DNA from: Saprospiraceae bacterium
GTDB lineage: Bacteria; Bacteroidota; Bacteroidia; Chitinophagales; Saprospiraceae
Length of the DNA stretch: 64,000 bases
Direction: 5' to 3'
Assembly: GCA_022841745.1 (NCBI GenBank)
Contig: JALHQW010000022.1
Location: 1-64,000, forward strand
Part shown: piece after piece, positions 32,311-40,024 of the stretch
How the letters are laid out: each line of letters starts with the position of its first letter
Position numbering within the stretch: the first letter of the stretch is position 1
The notes under the pieces: generated by a model
The model's input: only the letters and a program-made list of their open reading frames with translations
What the model was told of the DNA's origin: nothing
Database searches by the model: none
Translations under genes and position numbers: made by a program

Positions 32311-34302
32311 ATGCAACCCAACATTTTCGAACTCGACGTCAAACAATATGGTGCCTACGGCGACGGCATCCACGACGACCTCCCTGCCTTCAACGCCGCC
32401 ATATCCGCATTAGGCGGAGTTGGCAAGAACTCAGCCGGTGCCACCCTCTACGTCTCCAAAGGCAAATACCGCCTCAGCGGACAACTTCAAATCCGCAGGG
32501 GCATGATATTGAGAGGGGCATCCGGTGCCGGATGGTACAGCGGCACACAGCTTATTTTTGATGATGGCACGCACGGGCTTGTCGTGACGAGACATAACAC
32601 CTCCATTGATGATGGCAGGGGCGATTGGTCCACCATTGAAAACGTAGGGATTATAGCAGCGGATAAAACCGTTCCCGACAAGCACGGCATCTGGCTGCAC
32701 GCCCGTTGCAGAATTTCAAATTGCTATATCAGCGGTTTTTCAGGACACGGCATTTGCATCCACGCCGATGCGGTCAGTTTCCCGAAGGAAGCTCCGCTAT
32801 GGGCTGCCGGAACTGCCTACAAAATAGGTGACAACGTACTGAATGACAATGGCAAATGGTATTTCTGCACCCAAGCCGGAACCTCGGCAAGTTTGGGAGG
32901 ACCTGCCGGAATGGGTAGCGCCCTTGCGGATGGCGGCTGCAAATGGAACTATGTACAAGGAACGAATGCCAACAATTGGGCGGTGGAATATTGCCGGATA
33001 GAAGCAAACGGAAAATCGGGCATCTTCTGCAAAGGCGGCGACTCCAACGCCGGATATGCGCTAGGCGTGGATAGTTCCGACAACAGCGAATGGGGCATCA
33101 ATGACGAATCCTTCCTCGGTAATACTTATATCGCCTGCCATGTGGCTGGCAATAAACGAGGTGCTTACAACAGCGCCACGCTCGCCGGCGTGACTACTTT
33201 CATTGGCTGTTATTCGGAGGGAGACCAGCCGCATTCCCAGTTTTCCAAAAGTACCGTAAATATCGGCGGGCTTCACGGCGCAGGCATTCAGGGCTCATTT
33301 TCCGACCTCCGTTCCAACAGGCATAACGCTTCGGAATTTCGAACCAGAACGGGCGGCGAGGGAACCGCTGAAAATCCTTTCACTTACGAACATTTAATCG
33401 GAGTAGGCGACGAAAGCGGCTCGGGAGCAGTCATGCGCCTGTCCGGCAGCCTGAATAACTTTTATTGGAAAAGGCTGCTGAACCAGGCAGGACACCCACA
33501 GAGTGTAGTCTGGAATTTTGCCAACTTAGGCGTATCCTACGCCTGGGGCATGGCATTGGAAGAAGCTATTCACAGGGCGGGTGCGGGCTTGGGCAGGCAA
33601 TTAAAACCCGGTCAATTGTTTACCGGCGAGAACTACGGATTGCTGCTTCAGGGAGCCATGCTGAATGCCGTCGAGGATATTTCCCGAATGGAAGGTTCTT
33701 CATTGGTTGGCGACATTGTTTTTAACAAGGCGGCAATACCCGGCGGGAATGCAGGCTGGATATGCACCGGGCGTGGCACCAACGGGATTTTCACGGAAGA
33801 CATTACTGCCACTGCGGACAGCACGACAAGCATTGCACTCAGCCCCGGCACTCATTATTTGTGGGGGCTAAAAGTGGGGGAAAGGGTGATGATAAACGGT
33901 ATTGATACATATGTTACAGCCAAACCCACCGGGCATTCGGCAAACACGGTCACTCTTGCCGACCCGATTCCGGCAGGCACAGGGCTTTCGATAGATTATG
34001 TCAATCCAACCTGGGTGGCGTTCGGCGAGATTTCCGGTGGCATTCCCGACGCTACGCTGATGCCAGGCGAAACCATTCAACATACGATGAAAGGGAGATT
34101 GGCAATCGCTGCCGGGAGTGATTCGGTGGTGGTTTCCAACAACAAAGTATCACCCGACTCTTGTGTTTTCGTTACCATCCAGACCTGCGACGATACCTTG
34201 ACACACATAACTTGCGTAGTTCCGGATACAGGAAGTTTTACCATTTTTGGCAATGCTCCGGCAAGCGACAATGTCTATGTCTGCTGGAAATTGGAAGTCT
34301 AA
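32311..34302 (+). CDS. Pectate-lyase-3-type beta-helix protein, tailspike-like
   Basis: 663 residues. The N-terminus FELDVKQYGAYGDGIHDDLP AFNAAI is the classic start of pectate lyase superfamily / phage tailspike beta-helices. Repeated strands follow (GATLYVSKGKYRLSGQLQI, GMILRGASGAGWYSGTQLI). A short insertion at about 160-205 (APLWAAGTAYKIGDNVLNDN, GKWYFCTQAGTSASLGGPAG, KWNYV) resembles the small carbohydrate-binding WxxGTxY-x-xGDxV modules found in phage tail proteins. The C-terminal third is beta-rich (DSVVVSNNKVSPDSCVFVT). No signal peptide is present, so export would need a non-Sec route or the protein acts inside or in a particle. It lies between the unknown 1,273-residue protein and the DUF2310-like protein, all on one strand. 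Confidence 0.8.
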   Translation: MQPNIFELDVKQYGAYGDGIHDDLPAFNAAISALGGVGKNSAGATLYVSKGKYRLSGQLQIRRGMILRGASGAGWYSGTQLIFDDGTHGLVVTRHNTSIDDGRGDWSTIENVGIIAADKTVPDKHGIWLHARCRISNCYISGFSGHGICIHADAVSFPKEAPLWAAGTAYKIGDNVLNDNGKWYFCTQAGTSASLGGPAGMGSALADGGCKWNYVQGTNANNWAVEYCRIEANGKSGIFCKGGDSNAGYALGVDSSDNSEWGINDESFLGNTYIACHVAGNKRGAYNSATLAGVTTFIGCYSEGDQPHSQFSKSTVNIGGLHGAGIQGSFSDLRSNRHNASEFRTRTGGEGTAENPFTYEHLIGVGDESGSGAVMRLSGSLNNFYWKRLLNQAGHPQSVVWNFANLGVSYAWGMALEEAIHRAGAGLGRQLKPGQLFTGENYGLLLQGAMLNAVEDISRMEGSSLVGDIVFNKAAIPGGNAGWICTGRGTNGIFTEDITATADSTTSIALSPGTHYLWGLKVGERVMINGIDTYVTAKPTGHSANTVTLADPIPAGTGLSIDYVNPTWVAFGEISGGIPDATLMPGETIQHTMKGRLAIAAGSDSVVVSNNKVSPDSCVFVTIQTCDDTLTHITCVVPDTGSFTIFGNAPASDNVYVCWKLEV

Positions 34303-34338
34303 TTTCCGTTTTTCGTACACGTTTTTGAATCAAAAACC

Positions 34339-35160
34339 ATGTTCACCTTCGACCTCCTCCTCGACCTCTCCCAATCCGGCTGCCAGCCGGAAATAGTGGA
34401 ACATTTAGACAACCTGCTCCGTGCCCTGCGTGACACGGGTCAGGTCGTCAATGAGGACAGCCCGTTTGTTCAAAAAGGCACCACGCTTCGGGTGTCAATT
34501 CTCTGCCCGGAAGCAGGTGCGTTGGATACTTTGACTTACAGCGTTTTCACCATTAATTGGCTGAAAAAACTGGAGGATGCCCTGCTGACACCCATCAGGT
34601 TCATCCCGACAGGCAAGGACCCACGCTTCGAGCCTTACATCGAAAGGGAAAAACCGTCCTTTTATGTCCTGCGGCATAGCGGCTATTCTCCCTTGGTGAA
34701 CGGCGATACGGGAGATTGCATCCCTTTGTACAAAATCCCGCAGACCTGGCAGTACGTCTCCGTCATGGATGGCGCTCCGCTTGGCGACCGGGAAGGGTAT
34801 CACGACGTCTGGTCGTGGCACCAAAATTACGAGCGCATCTATGGGCTTTGGTTCAATGGTGGAGTCGGGGAGCGGTTTGCATTGCGGCAAATGCAGGACC
34901 CCGGCTCCGAATTGTCCAAGCAAGGCAGGGCGGTGTGCCGGAGCATCGAAGAAGTCAGTGGCATCCCTGCCTACTATTTTTTGTTCAATTACCGAAGGCG
35001 AAACCAGCAACGAGAATCTAACTGGAAATGCCCACTATCGGGAAAGGACTGGTTGTTGCCATTGGCAAAACGAGGAGATTTTATTGCTTTTCGTTGCGAG
35101 GAAAGCAGGCTGGTTTCCTCGTTTACCTCAAACTCCTCTGCTTGGTCGGCTTCTCACTGA
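34339..35160 (+). CDS. DUF2310-like protein with a degenerate zinc ribbon
   Basis: 273 residues. The C-terminal half matches my memory of the DUF2310 family (Zn-ribbon-containing, possibly nucleic-acid-binding): YERIYGLWFNGGVGERFALR, DPGSELSKQGRAVCRSIEEV, SGIPAYYFLFNYRRR, then a ribbon-like segment KCPLSGKDWLLP ... FRCEESRLVSSF. In DUF2310 proteins this is usually CPxCGxxW ... CxxCRLVS; here the second cysteine of each pair is Ser (CPLS, CEES), so zinc binding is probably weakened or lost. The N-terminal half is alpha/beta. It starts 36 bp after the beta-helix gene, indicating an operon. A stem-loop at 35227-35251 could end the transcript. The function of DUF2310 is not known to me. Confidence 0.65.
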   Translation: MFTFDLLLDLSQSGCQPEIVEHLDNLLRALRDTGQVVNEDSPFVQKGTTLRVSILCPEAGALDTLTYSVFTINWLKKLEDALLTPIRFIPTGKDPRFEPYIEREKPSFYVLRHSGYSPLVNGDTGDCIPLYKIPQTWQYVSVMDGAPLGDREGYHDVWSWHQNYERIYGLWFNGGVGERFALRQMQDPGSELSKQGRAVCRSIEEVSGIPAYYFLFNYRRRNQQRESNWKCPLSGKDWLLPLAKRGDFIAFRCEESRLVSSFTSNSSAWSASH

Positions 35161-35226
35161 CAGCCGTGTCAATCAAGGTGCTTTGGCAGTCCGCTTCGCA
35201 AATAGAAGAGGGAGAAAACAGGCTGA

Positions 35227-35251
35227 AAGAGGCGACAACTTGCCGCCTCTT
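35227..35251 (+). terminator. Candidate terminator after the three-gene cassette
   Basis: An 8-bp stem (aagaggcg / cgcctctt) with a 9-base loop, followed by cgttta. It lies 66 bp beyond the DUF2310-like stop codon. The T-run is short, so factor-independent termination is plausible but not certain. Confidence 0.5.
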
Positions 35252-35310
35252 CGTTTATGAAAACTCGGTATCTAATTGTGTTCGCAAATCATTAATTCAA
35301 AGCCTTTAGG

Positions 35311-36687
35311 TTATTTCCTCCAAGGCAAATCCAACACCCGCTCCCCAGCGAGGTAGCCAAGCCGCAGCCCCTCGTCGCAGTCCATGCGGAAGTGCACGCC
35401 AAGCGGGATGCGGGAGTAGGCGTTTTCGTTTGCCATTTCAACGAAAGTATTGAACGAGCGTGGCGTTCCCCTGAACTCCGTCCTGTCTTTGTGGCAGTTG
35501 TCGGTGAAGTGGTAATTGAACCCGAAAACATCGGTCAGAACGGTTGCCCCAGCGCCGGCAAAGCCGGAATGGCCTGATGGGTAAGCGGGAAATGGAGGCG
35601 TTGCACCTTCAACGGTCGTGTTGCTGAGGATGCTCGTCCAGTTCGGGTCGAAGTTGCGCCGGATGTAATGCACGGGGCGCTCGTAGTTGTAAATGTACTT
35701 CGAATTCCAGATGGCGATGCCAGCATCGCACAGCGCCATGCCCATTTTGGCATAAAGCTCCACGGTTCTATCCAGCTTAAGTCCTTCAATATCAACGATT
35801 TGGTTGGCAATGGCCACCTGCCGCATTGCTGGCTCGAAAGTCTGCTGGAAGAAGTCGTCGCTCCAAAACTCGGCTATCCACCAAGCATCCTCGTCCTGCC
35901 CCGCCTTGATTTTATCCACCCAGATTTGGGTTTCTTTTGCCTGGTTGTAAATCTGGGAATTCGGGTCTTCACTCCAGGCGAGCGGCGGTTTGGCGACCAA
36001 GTCTGCCTGGCTCATGGCAAAGGGGCGCACCTGGCCCCAGTATGGGAACAGCGCTGCCGAAAAGTCAGGGAAAGATGGCTGCCACAAGCCGTCACCTGAT
36101 GGCGGAGCGTAGCTGGCAGGCTGTGGGTCGAGGTAAGCCTCGTGCCCAGCGGCGTCGGTCTTCGACCAGTCGAAAATGGCGGTGGCGACGGCCTCGCCAA
36201 ATGCTTTTGAACGGTCAAAAACCTCGGCTTCCACCTGGGCAGCGTACTTGTCCTCAAAAGACTGGTTGAGGTCGGCGATTTTAGCCAAATCATTCGCCTG
36301 GATATGTGGGTAAAAATTTTGCAGCATGATATGATAGGCTGCATTCACGGCTGTTGGCCAGTGGTACTGTTTCCCAGCCTCGATTTGCGGCAGCGACAAC
36401 CCGGCAAAATGGCCGCCCAATGAATTGTACTCGGGCATACCGGGCACGGCGGCTTCGTAACCTGCCAATCCGGTGTACGCAAATGCACGGGCGGCAGCGG
36501 GTGGGCGGTAGCCCGGCGAGTAGCGGTCAATGTCCTGTACAAGTTGGAACCATGAAAGTGGTACTTCCGCTGAAAACTGTTTAGCAGCCACGGATTCTTC
36601 AACAATAGGGTCGTTATCTTGCTTGCAGGAGAAAACGCCCAGCATGAGTAGCACCAACAGGGGTGCGGTAAAACGTAGGAATTTCAT
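35311..36687 (-). CDS. Vanadium haloperoxidase / PAP2-like lipoprotein
   Basis: 458 residues. The N-terminus has a lipobox (LMLGVFSCKQ), so it is probably a lipid-anchored envelope protein. The fold is the all-alpha vanadium-dependent haloperoxidase/PAP2 type, with the C-terminal active-site signatures YNYERPVHYIRR, PPFPAYPSGHSGFAGAGAT (PSGH) and SRIPLGVHFRMDCDEGLRLG (SR-x5-H). Members either oxidise halides with H2O2 using vanadate or hydrolyse phosphate esters; sequence alone does not tell which. It lies downstream of the NO reductase gene on the same strand, but a 70-bp perfect palindrome separates them, so it is probably transcribed separately or attenuated. Confidence 0.85.
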   Translation of the reverse strand: MKFLRFTAPLLVLLMLGVFSCKQDNDPIVEESVAAKQFSAEVPLSWFQLVQDIDRYSPGYRPPAAARAFAYTGLAGYEAAVPGMPEYNSLGGHFAGLSLPQIEAGKQYHWPTAVNAAYHIMLQNFYPHIQANDLAKIADLNQSFEDKYAAQVEAEVFDRSKAFGEAVATAIFDWSKTDAAGHEAYLDPQPASYAPPSGDGLWQPSFPDFSAALFPYWGQVRPFAMSQADLVAKPPLAWSEDPNSQIYNQAKETQIWVDKIKAGQDEDAWWIAEFWSDDFFQQTFEPAMRQVAIANQIVDIEGLKLDRTVELYAKMGMALCDAGIAIWNSKYIYNYERPVHYIRRNFDPNWTSILSNTTVEGATPPFPAYPSGHSGFAGAGATVLTDVFGFNYHFTDNCHKDRTEFRGTPRSFNTFVEMANENAYSRIPLGVHFRMDCDEGLRLGYLAGERVLDLPWRK

Positions 36688-36778
36688 ACGATTATAATTT
36701 TAAGTGTGAAAAAAATGGATAGAATTTATGGTTAGCCCAATTGAAATCAATGGACGAATTTTGCCAAATCCAAGCCTT

Positions 36779-36848
36779 TTTTGAGAGGCGGGGTTATCGA
36801 ACCCCGCAGTTCCGGAACTGCGGGGTTCGATAACCCCGCCTCTCAAAA
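36779..36848. repeat. 70-bp perfect palindrome downstream of norZ
   Basis: Every base from 36779 pairs with its partner up to 36848 around a centre at 36813/36814 (35-bp arms, no loop). The arm contains gagaggcggggttatcgaa and ccccgcagttcc. It begins 8 bp beyond the norZ stop codon at 36856, so it can form a strong hairpin at the 3' end of the norZ mRNA. A close relative occurs at 45255-45320. Confidence 0.85.
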
Positions 36849-36855
36849 GTGACTG

Positions 36856-39255
36856 CTATGCCGCCATAATCTCTTCCTCTGTCATTTCTGGTTCGTTTTC
36901 GGTGGTTTCGTCGGATGGTGTACCCAACAATTCAACCCCTGTGGAAGCCCCTTTGAGCGACCCCCACCTCGATACGATGAACCAAGCCAGCGGAATCACG
37001 CCGCCAAAGAAGAACACGGAAGCACCAATGCCACGCAGCCAGGTCAGTTTTTCAAAAATGCCGCCGCCAGTAAACGCATGCGAGCGGGCAAACCACAGCC
37101 CATTGTCCACGATGGCCTTGAACTGGATGGCCCCTGCGGGGAACAGGTCCAGCATGACCATCAGCATCAGGCCAGCGTTGATGGACCAGAAGGCGAACTT
37201 GACAAGCTTTTCGCTCCAACGGTTTCCCTTGAGCAAAAGCCGGGAGGCAAACAGCATGGCCGCCAGCGAAATATTGCCGTAAACCCCCATCAGCGCAGCG
37301 TGTGCGTGGTTGATGGTGAGGTAGGAGCCATGCTCAAAGTAGTTCATGATGGGCAGGTTCACGATGATGCCCATGACGCCCGCCCCAAAGAAGTTCCAGA
37401 AATTGGTGGCGACGAGGAACAGGAAAACCTCCGGAAACCCGAAGTTGCCTAATTGGTCTTTTCCTACTCCGTTGACCGCCATCCGGGGCATGTTTTTGAA
37501 GCGCCATGCCTCCACCGTCAGCAGGATAAGCGGGACAAATTGCAGGGTGGAAAACACCGAGCCGAGCGCCATCGTGGCCACTGGTTTTGCGTTCCAGTAG
37601 AAATTGTGCGAAATGCCCAGCAGCCCCGTTCCAAGGAAAAGAATGGTGGCAAAATAGACCACCCGGATGGCGGCCTGACGGCTCACCAGCCCCATCAGCA
37701 CCATCAAATAGCTGACAATGACCGTGATAAACACTTCAAAAAACGCCTCCACCCACATGTGGATGACCATCCAGCGCCAGAAGTCGGCAATAACGAAATT
37801 GGTCTCTGGCGTGGCCACGAAGCCCGACAAAAACAGCAACGGGATGCCGATAACGGAGTAGATAATCCAATTGGGCAGGTTCCAAGGTTCCCCTTTTACG
37901 AAGGCTGGTTTTACGCCCCTGTAAACGACGATACCCCATATCACGAAGATGACCATTAGCAAAGCCTGGTAAATTTTTCCAAAGTCAACATACTCCCAAC
38001 CCTGGTGGCCCAGTAGGTGCCACCACTCACCGAATACGCCTTTTGGCCCAAGCACCATGCCCAGCAGTGAGCCACCCGCCAATACGATAAGCATCCAGAA
38101 CAGCGTGTTGATGAGCGGAAGCTGCCCGGGGATTTCCTTTTTGGACAGGATGGGGCAAATGAAAATGGAGGAGGCAATCCAGCAAATGGAAATCCAGTAG
38201 AGCGCCAGCATCAGGTGCCAACTGCGGGACATGGTCACCGGGAACACCTCCGATGGGTAGATGCCGAACCATCCCAGAAAGTTGACAAAATCGTTGATGG
38301 TGATGATACCGCTCGCCACTTGCAGGAAAAACAGCAAGGCTGCCACGGCGAAAAACTTATAAGTGGCTCGCTGCGTCGGGGTCGGCTTGAAATTGGCGAC
38401 CTTTTCAGCAGTCAGCAAATCCTTGCCAGCAGGCTTGAAAAATTTGTTGGGCAGCTGGTTGTATTGTCCGATATAGTACAGCACGATGCCGCACATCAGT
38501 ACAAATGCCAGCATCCCCAACACGCTCCATAGTATGACGGGGGAAGTAGGGGTGTTGCCAGCCGCTGCGTCATAGGGCCAATTGTGGGTATAGCTGAAAT
38601 CGCTGCCCGGCCGCTTTACGGCGCATACCCAAGCTCCCCAGAAGAAGAAGGAAGCCAGGTTTTCCACCTCCTGGCGGTCGGCGATGTAGTCCTTTGGCGG
38701 GAACGAGCCTTCTGCGTTTTTGTCAATGAAAATATCGGTGTAATAGGTCCTCAGCTTTCCCAGCGAATAAGCTTGGGCGGGGGTCAGGGTCACGATGTTC
38801 CCAGCTTTGTCGTAACGGTTTTCCTTCAGTTCCGCCTTGATGTTTTCCCCGATGATTTTCAGTTCCATGTCGGTGGCGTCCCGGCCATTATTCTTTTTGA
38901 AATCAGCAACCTGGTACTCGTTCATGTAAACGGTGATGTAGTGCAGGGCCTCGGCGGTGTAGTCGGGGCCCCGCTGCGCACCATCGCCCATGAAAGAGCC
39001 GTACTCCATCAAAGCGTATTTGTGGAAGACCTTCTGGCCTTCCTCGATGGTCGTTTTGTCCATCATCACCTCGCCCGTAGGCGACTTGAAGCCGGTCATG
39101 GGTGGGGCGTCATTGTAGGTCTGGTAGCCAATCATGCCGACACCAGCGACGCTGATGATGAGGATGAAGGTGAGCGGTTGCCACCAATTTTTGGTGTTCA
39201 TGAAATAGCTGATGCTCTTCGTTCCGTTGGCGCTTTCGTTGCTTTCCGCTTTCAT
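36856..39255 (-). CDS. norZ: Quinol-dependent nitric oxide reductase (qNor)
   Basis: About 799 residues from the ATG at 39255; other starts are a TTG at 39309 and an ATG at 39201. It reduces 2 NO to N2O in the cytoplasmic membrane. The N-terminal extension typical of qNor (an anchored helix, then a soluble domain with EEGQKVFHKYALMEYGSFMG and GAQRGPDYTAEALHYI) replaces the separate NorC subunit. The rest is a heme-copper-oxidase-like bundle of about 12 helices with conserved His/Glu sites, for example SRSWHLMLALYWI, HLLGHQGWEYVD, WMVIHMWVEAFFEVF and TINHAHAALMGVYGN. No norC gene is nearby, consistent with qNor. It is downstream of an rrf2 gene (39509-39946) on the same strand. A palindrome follows its stop. 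Confidence 0.95.
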   Translation of the reverse strand: MKAESNESANGTKSISYFMNTKNWWQPLTFILIISVAGVGMIGYQTYNDAPPMTGFKSPTGEVMMDKTTIEEGQKVFHKYALMEYGSFMGDGAQRGPDYTAEALHYITVYMNEYQVADFKKNNGRDATDMELKIIGENIKAELKENRYDKAGNIVTLTPAQAYSLGKLRTYYTDIFIDKNAEGSFPPKDYIADRQEVENLASFFFWGAWVCAVKRPGSDFSYTHNWPYDAAAGNTPTSPVILWSVLGMLAFVLMCGIVLYYIGQYNQLPNKFFKPAGKDLLTAEKVANFKPTPTQRATYKFFAVAALLFFLQVASGIITINDFVNFLGWFGIYPSEVFPVTMSRSWHLMLALYWISICWIASSIFICPILSKKEIPGQLPLINTLFWMLIVLAGGSLLGMVLGPKGVFGEWWHLLGHQGWEYVDFGKIYQALLMVIFVIWGIVVYRGVKPAFVKGEPWNLPNWIIYSVIGIPLLFLSGFVATPETNFVIADFWRWMVIHMWVEAFFEVFITVIVSYLMVLMGLVSRQAAIRVVYFATILFLGTGLLGISHNFYWNAKPVATMALGSVFSTLQFVPLILLTVEAWRFKNMPRMAVNGVGKDQLGNFGFPEVFLFLVATNFWNFFGAGVMGIIVNLPIMNYFEHGSYLTINHAHAALMGVYGNISLAAMLFASRLLLKGNRWSEKLVKFAFWSINAGLMLMVMLDLFPAGAIQFKAIVDNGLWFARSHAFTGGGIFEKLTWLRGIGASVFFFGGVIPLAWFIVSRWGSLKGASTGVELLGTPSDETTENEPEMTEEEIMAA

Positions 39256-39354
39256 GTGCAAAGGATTTTCAGGCCAACCGCAGGCGGCAGGGCCTACTGA
39301 GGTTGACAAAATTTGAAGGGATGATGCTGATAGAGGTGAGCTTTAGCTGCTACT

Positions 39355-39441
39355 TCACCATGCTTGGATGAAGTTGGAGGCCATCAGGAAACCGATGGGC
39401 AAGTTGTCGGGCAGCTCTTGGATAATGAACTTGGCCGTCAT
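39355..39441 (-). CDS. Possible 28-residue leader ORF upstream of norZ
   Basis: A short frame MTAKFIIQELPDNLPIGFLM followed by ASNFIQAW lies between the rrf2 gene and norZ on the same strand. It looks protein-like (balanced, amphipathic) rather than random, and could be a leader peptide or a fragment of a lost gene. A weak relative of the shared dyad (aagagtcttttatctt, 39473-39488, 10 of 16 matches to the cytochrome site) and an interrupted GATAAAA / TTTTATC repeat lie just upstream of it, so regulation of norZ could act here. Nothing else is seen in 39256-39508. Confidence 0.3.
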   Translation of the reverse strand: MTAKFIIQELPDNLPIGFLMASNFIQAW

Positions 39442-39508
39442 GTGGACTGATATTAGGTGATAAAAAAGAATTAAGAGTCTTTTATCTTAAAAATGATTCA
39501 AAAAAAAG

Positions 39509-39946
39509 TCACGCCACGAGGCGGAACCTTTCATCGCTCACCTTCTCGCCCAGTTCGGCGAGTGAAGTGATGTCAAATTCTTCTTTCATGGCCCGTTTCG
39601 CCTCCTTCCAGAAGTCGTGTACGGGGCAGGGTGCTTCCACCCCGCAGCCGGGCAAGCCCAGCAGGCATTTGTCAAAAAAGTCCGCTCCTTCGAGGACATG
39701 GACAATGTCTGTCAAAAATAGCTGTTCGGCAGGCTTCGTCAGGGCCACGCCGCCGTTCGGCCCCCGATAAGATTCAAGGATACCATGCTGGGTCAGCGTT
39801 TGAAAGGTTTTAGTGAGGAAATGGAAAGAGATGTTCAGTTTTTCGGCAATCTCGCCGATGCTCACGTAGCCCGTCCGCTCCCTTTCAGATGCCATGTAAA
39901 CCAGCGCCCGCAATCCATAAACAGTGGCTTTTGAAAGTACTCTCAA
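39509..39946 (-). CDS. Rrf2-family regulator with three cluster cysteines, next to norZ
   Basis: 145 residues. The winged helix has LSKATVYGLRALVYMASE, IGEIAEKLNISFHFLTKTFQ and the wing YRGPNGGVALTKP. Cys94, Cys101 and Cys107 have the same C-x6-C-x5-C spacing as the other two Rrf2 proteins here. Direct adjacency to norZ on the same strand suggests it controls NO reductase in response to NO or iron-sulfur status. A dyad at 39964-39979 lies 18 bp before its start and could serve autoregulation. Confidence 0.88.
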   Translation of the reverse strand: MRVLSKATVYGLRALVYMASERERTGYVSIGEIAEKLNISFHFLTKTFQTLTQHGILESYRGPNGGVALTKPAEQLFLTDIVHVLEGADFFDKCLLGLPGCGVEAPCPVHDFWKEAKRAMKEEFDITSLAELGEKVSDERFRLVA

Positions 39947-39963
39947 GACTCGAATTTGTATTT

Positions 39964-39979
39964 AAGACAATTTTGTCCC
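39964..39979. promoter_or_regulatory. Putative Rrf2-type operator upstream of the second rrf2 gene
   Basis: On the minus strand GGGACAAAATTGTCTT, i.e. GGA-N8-TCT with the same AT-rich spacer as the sites at 21756, 22307, 41745 and 41851. It lies 17 bp from the start codon at 39946, overlapping the expected promoter or leader. Confidence 0.5.
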
Positions 39980-40024
39980 AAAACTACGCCAAAGATTTTT
40001 ATTGCAAAGAAAAATTGTGGGCTT

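Noticed and set aside
36856-39255. Cytochrome-c-dependent NO reductase (cNor)
   Set aside because: The long N-terminal extension and absence of a norC gene indicate the quinol-dependent type.
39256-39309. TTG-initiated N-terminal extension of norZ
   Set aside because: An ATG at 39255 gives a normal qNor N-terminus; the extra residues look unlike protein and add nothing to the family alignment.
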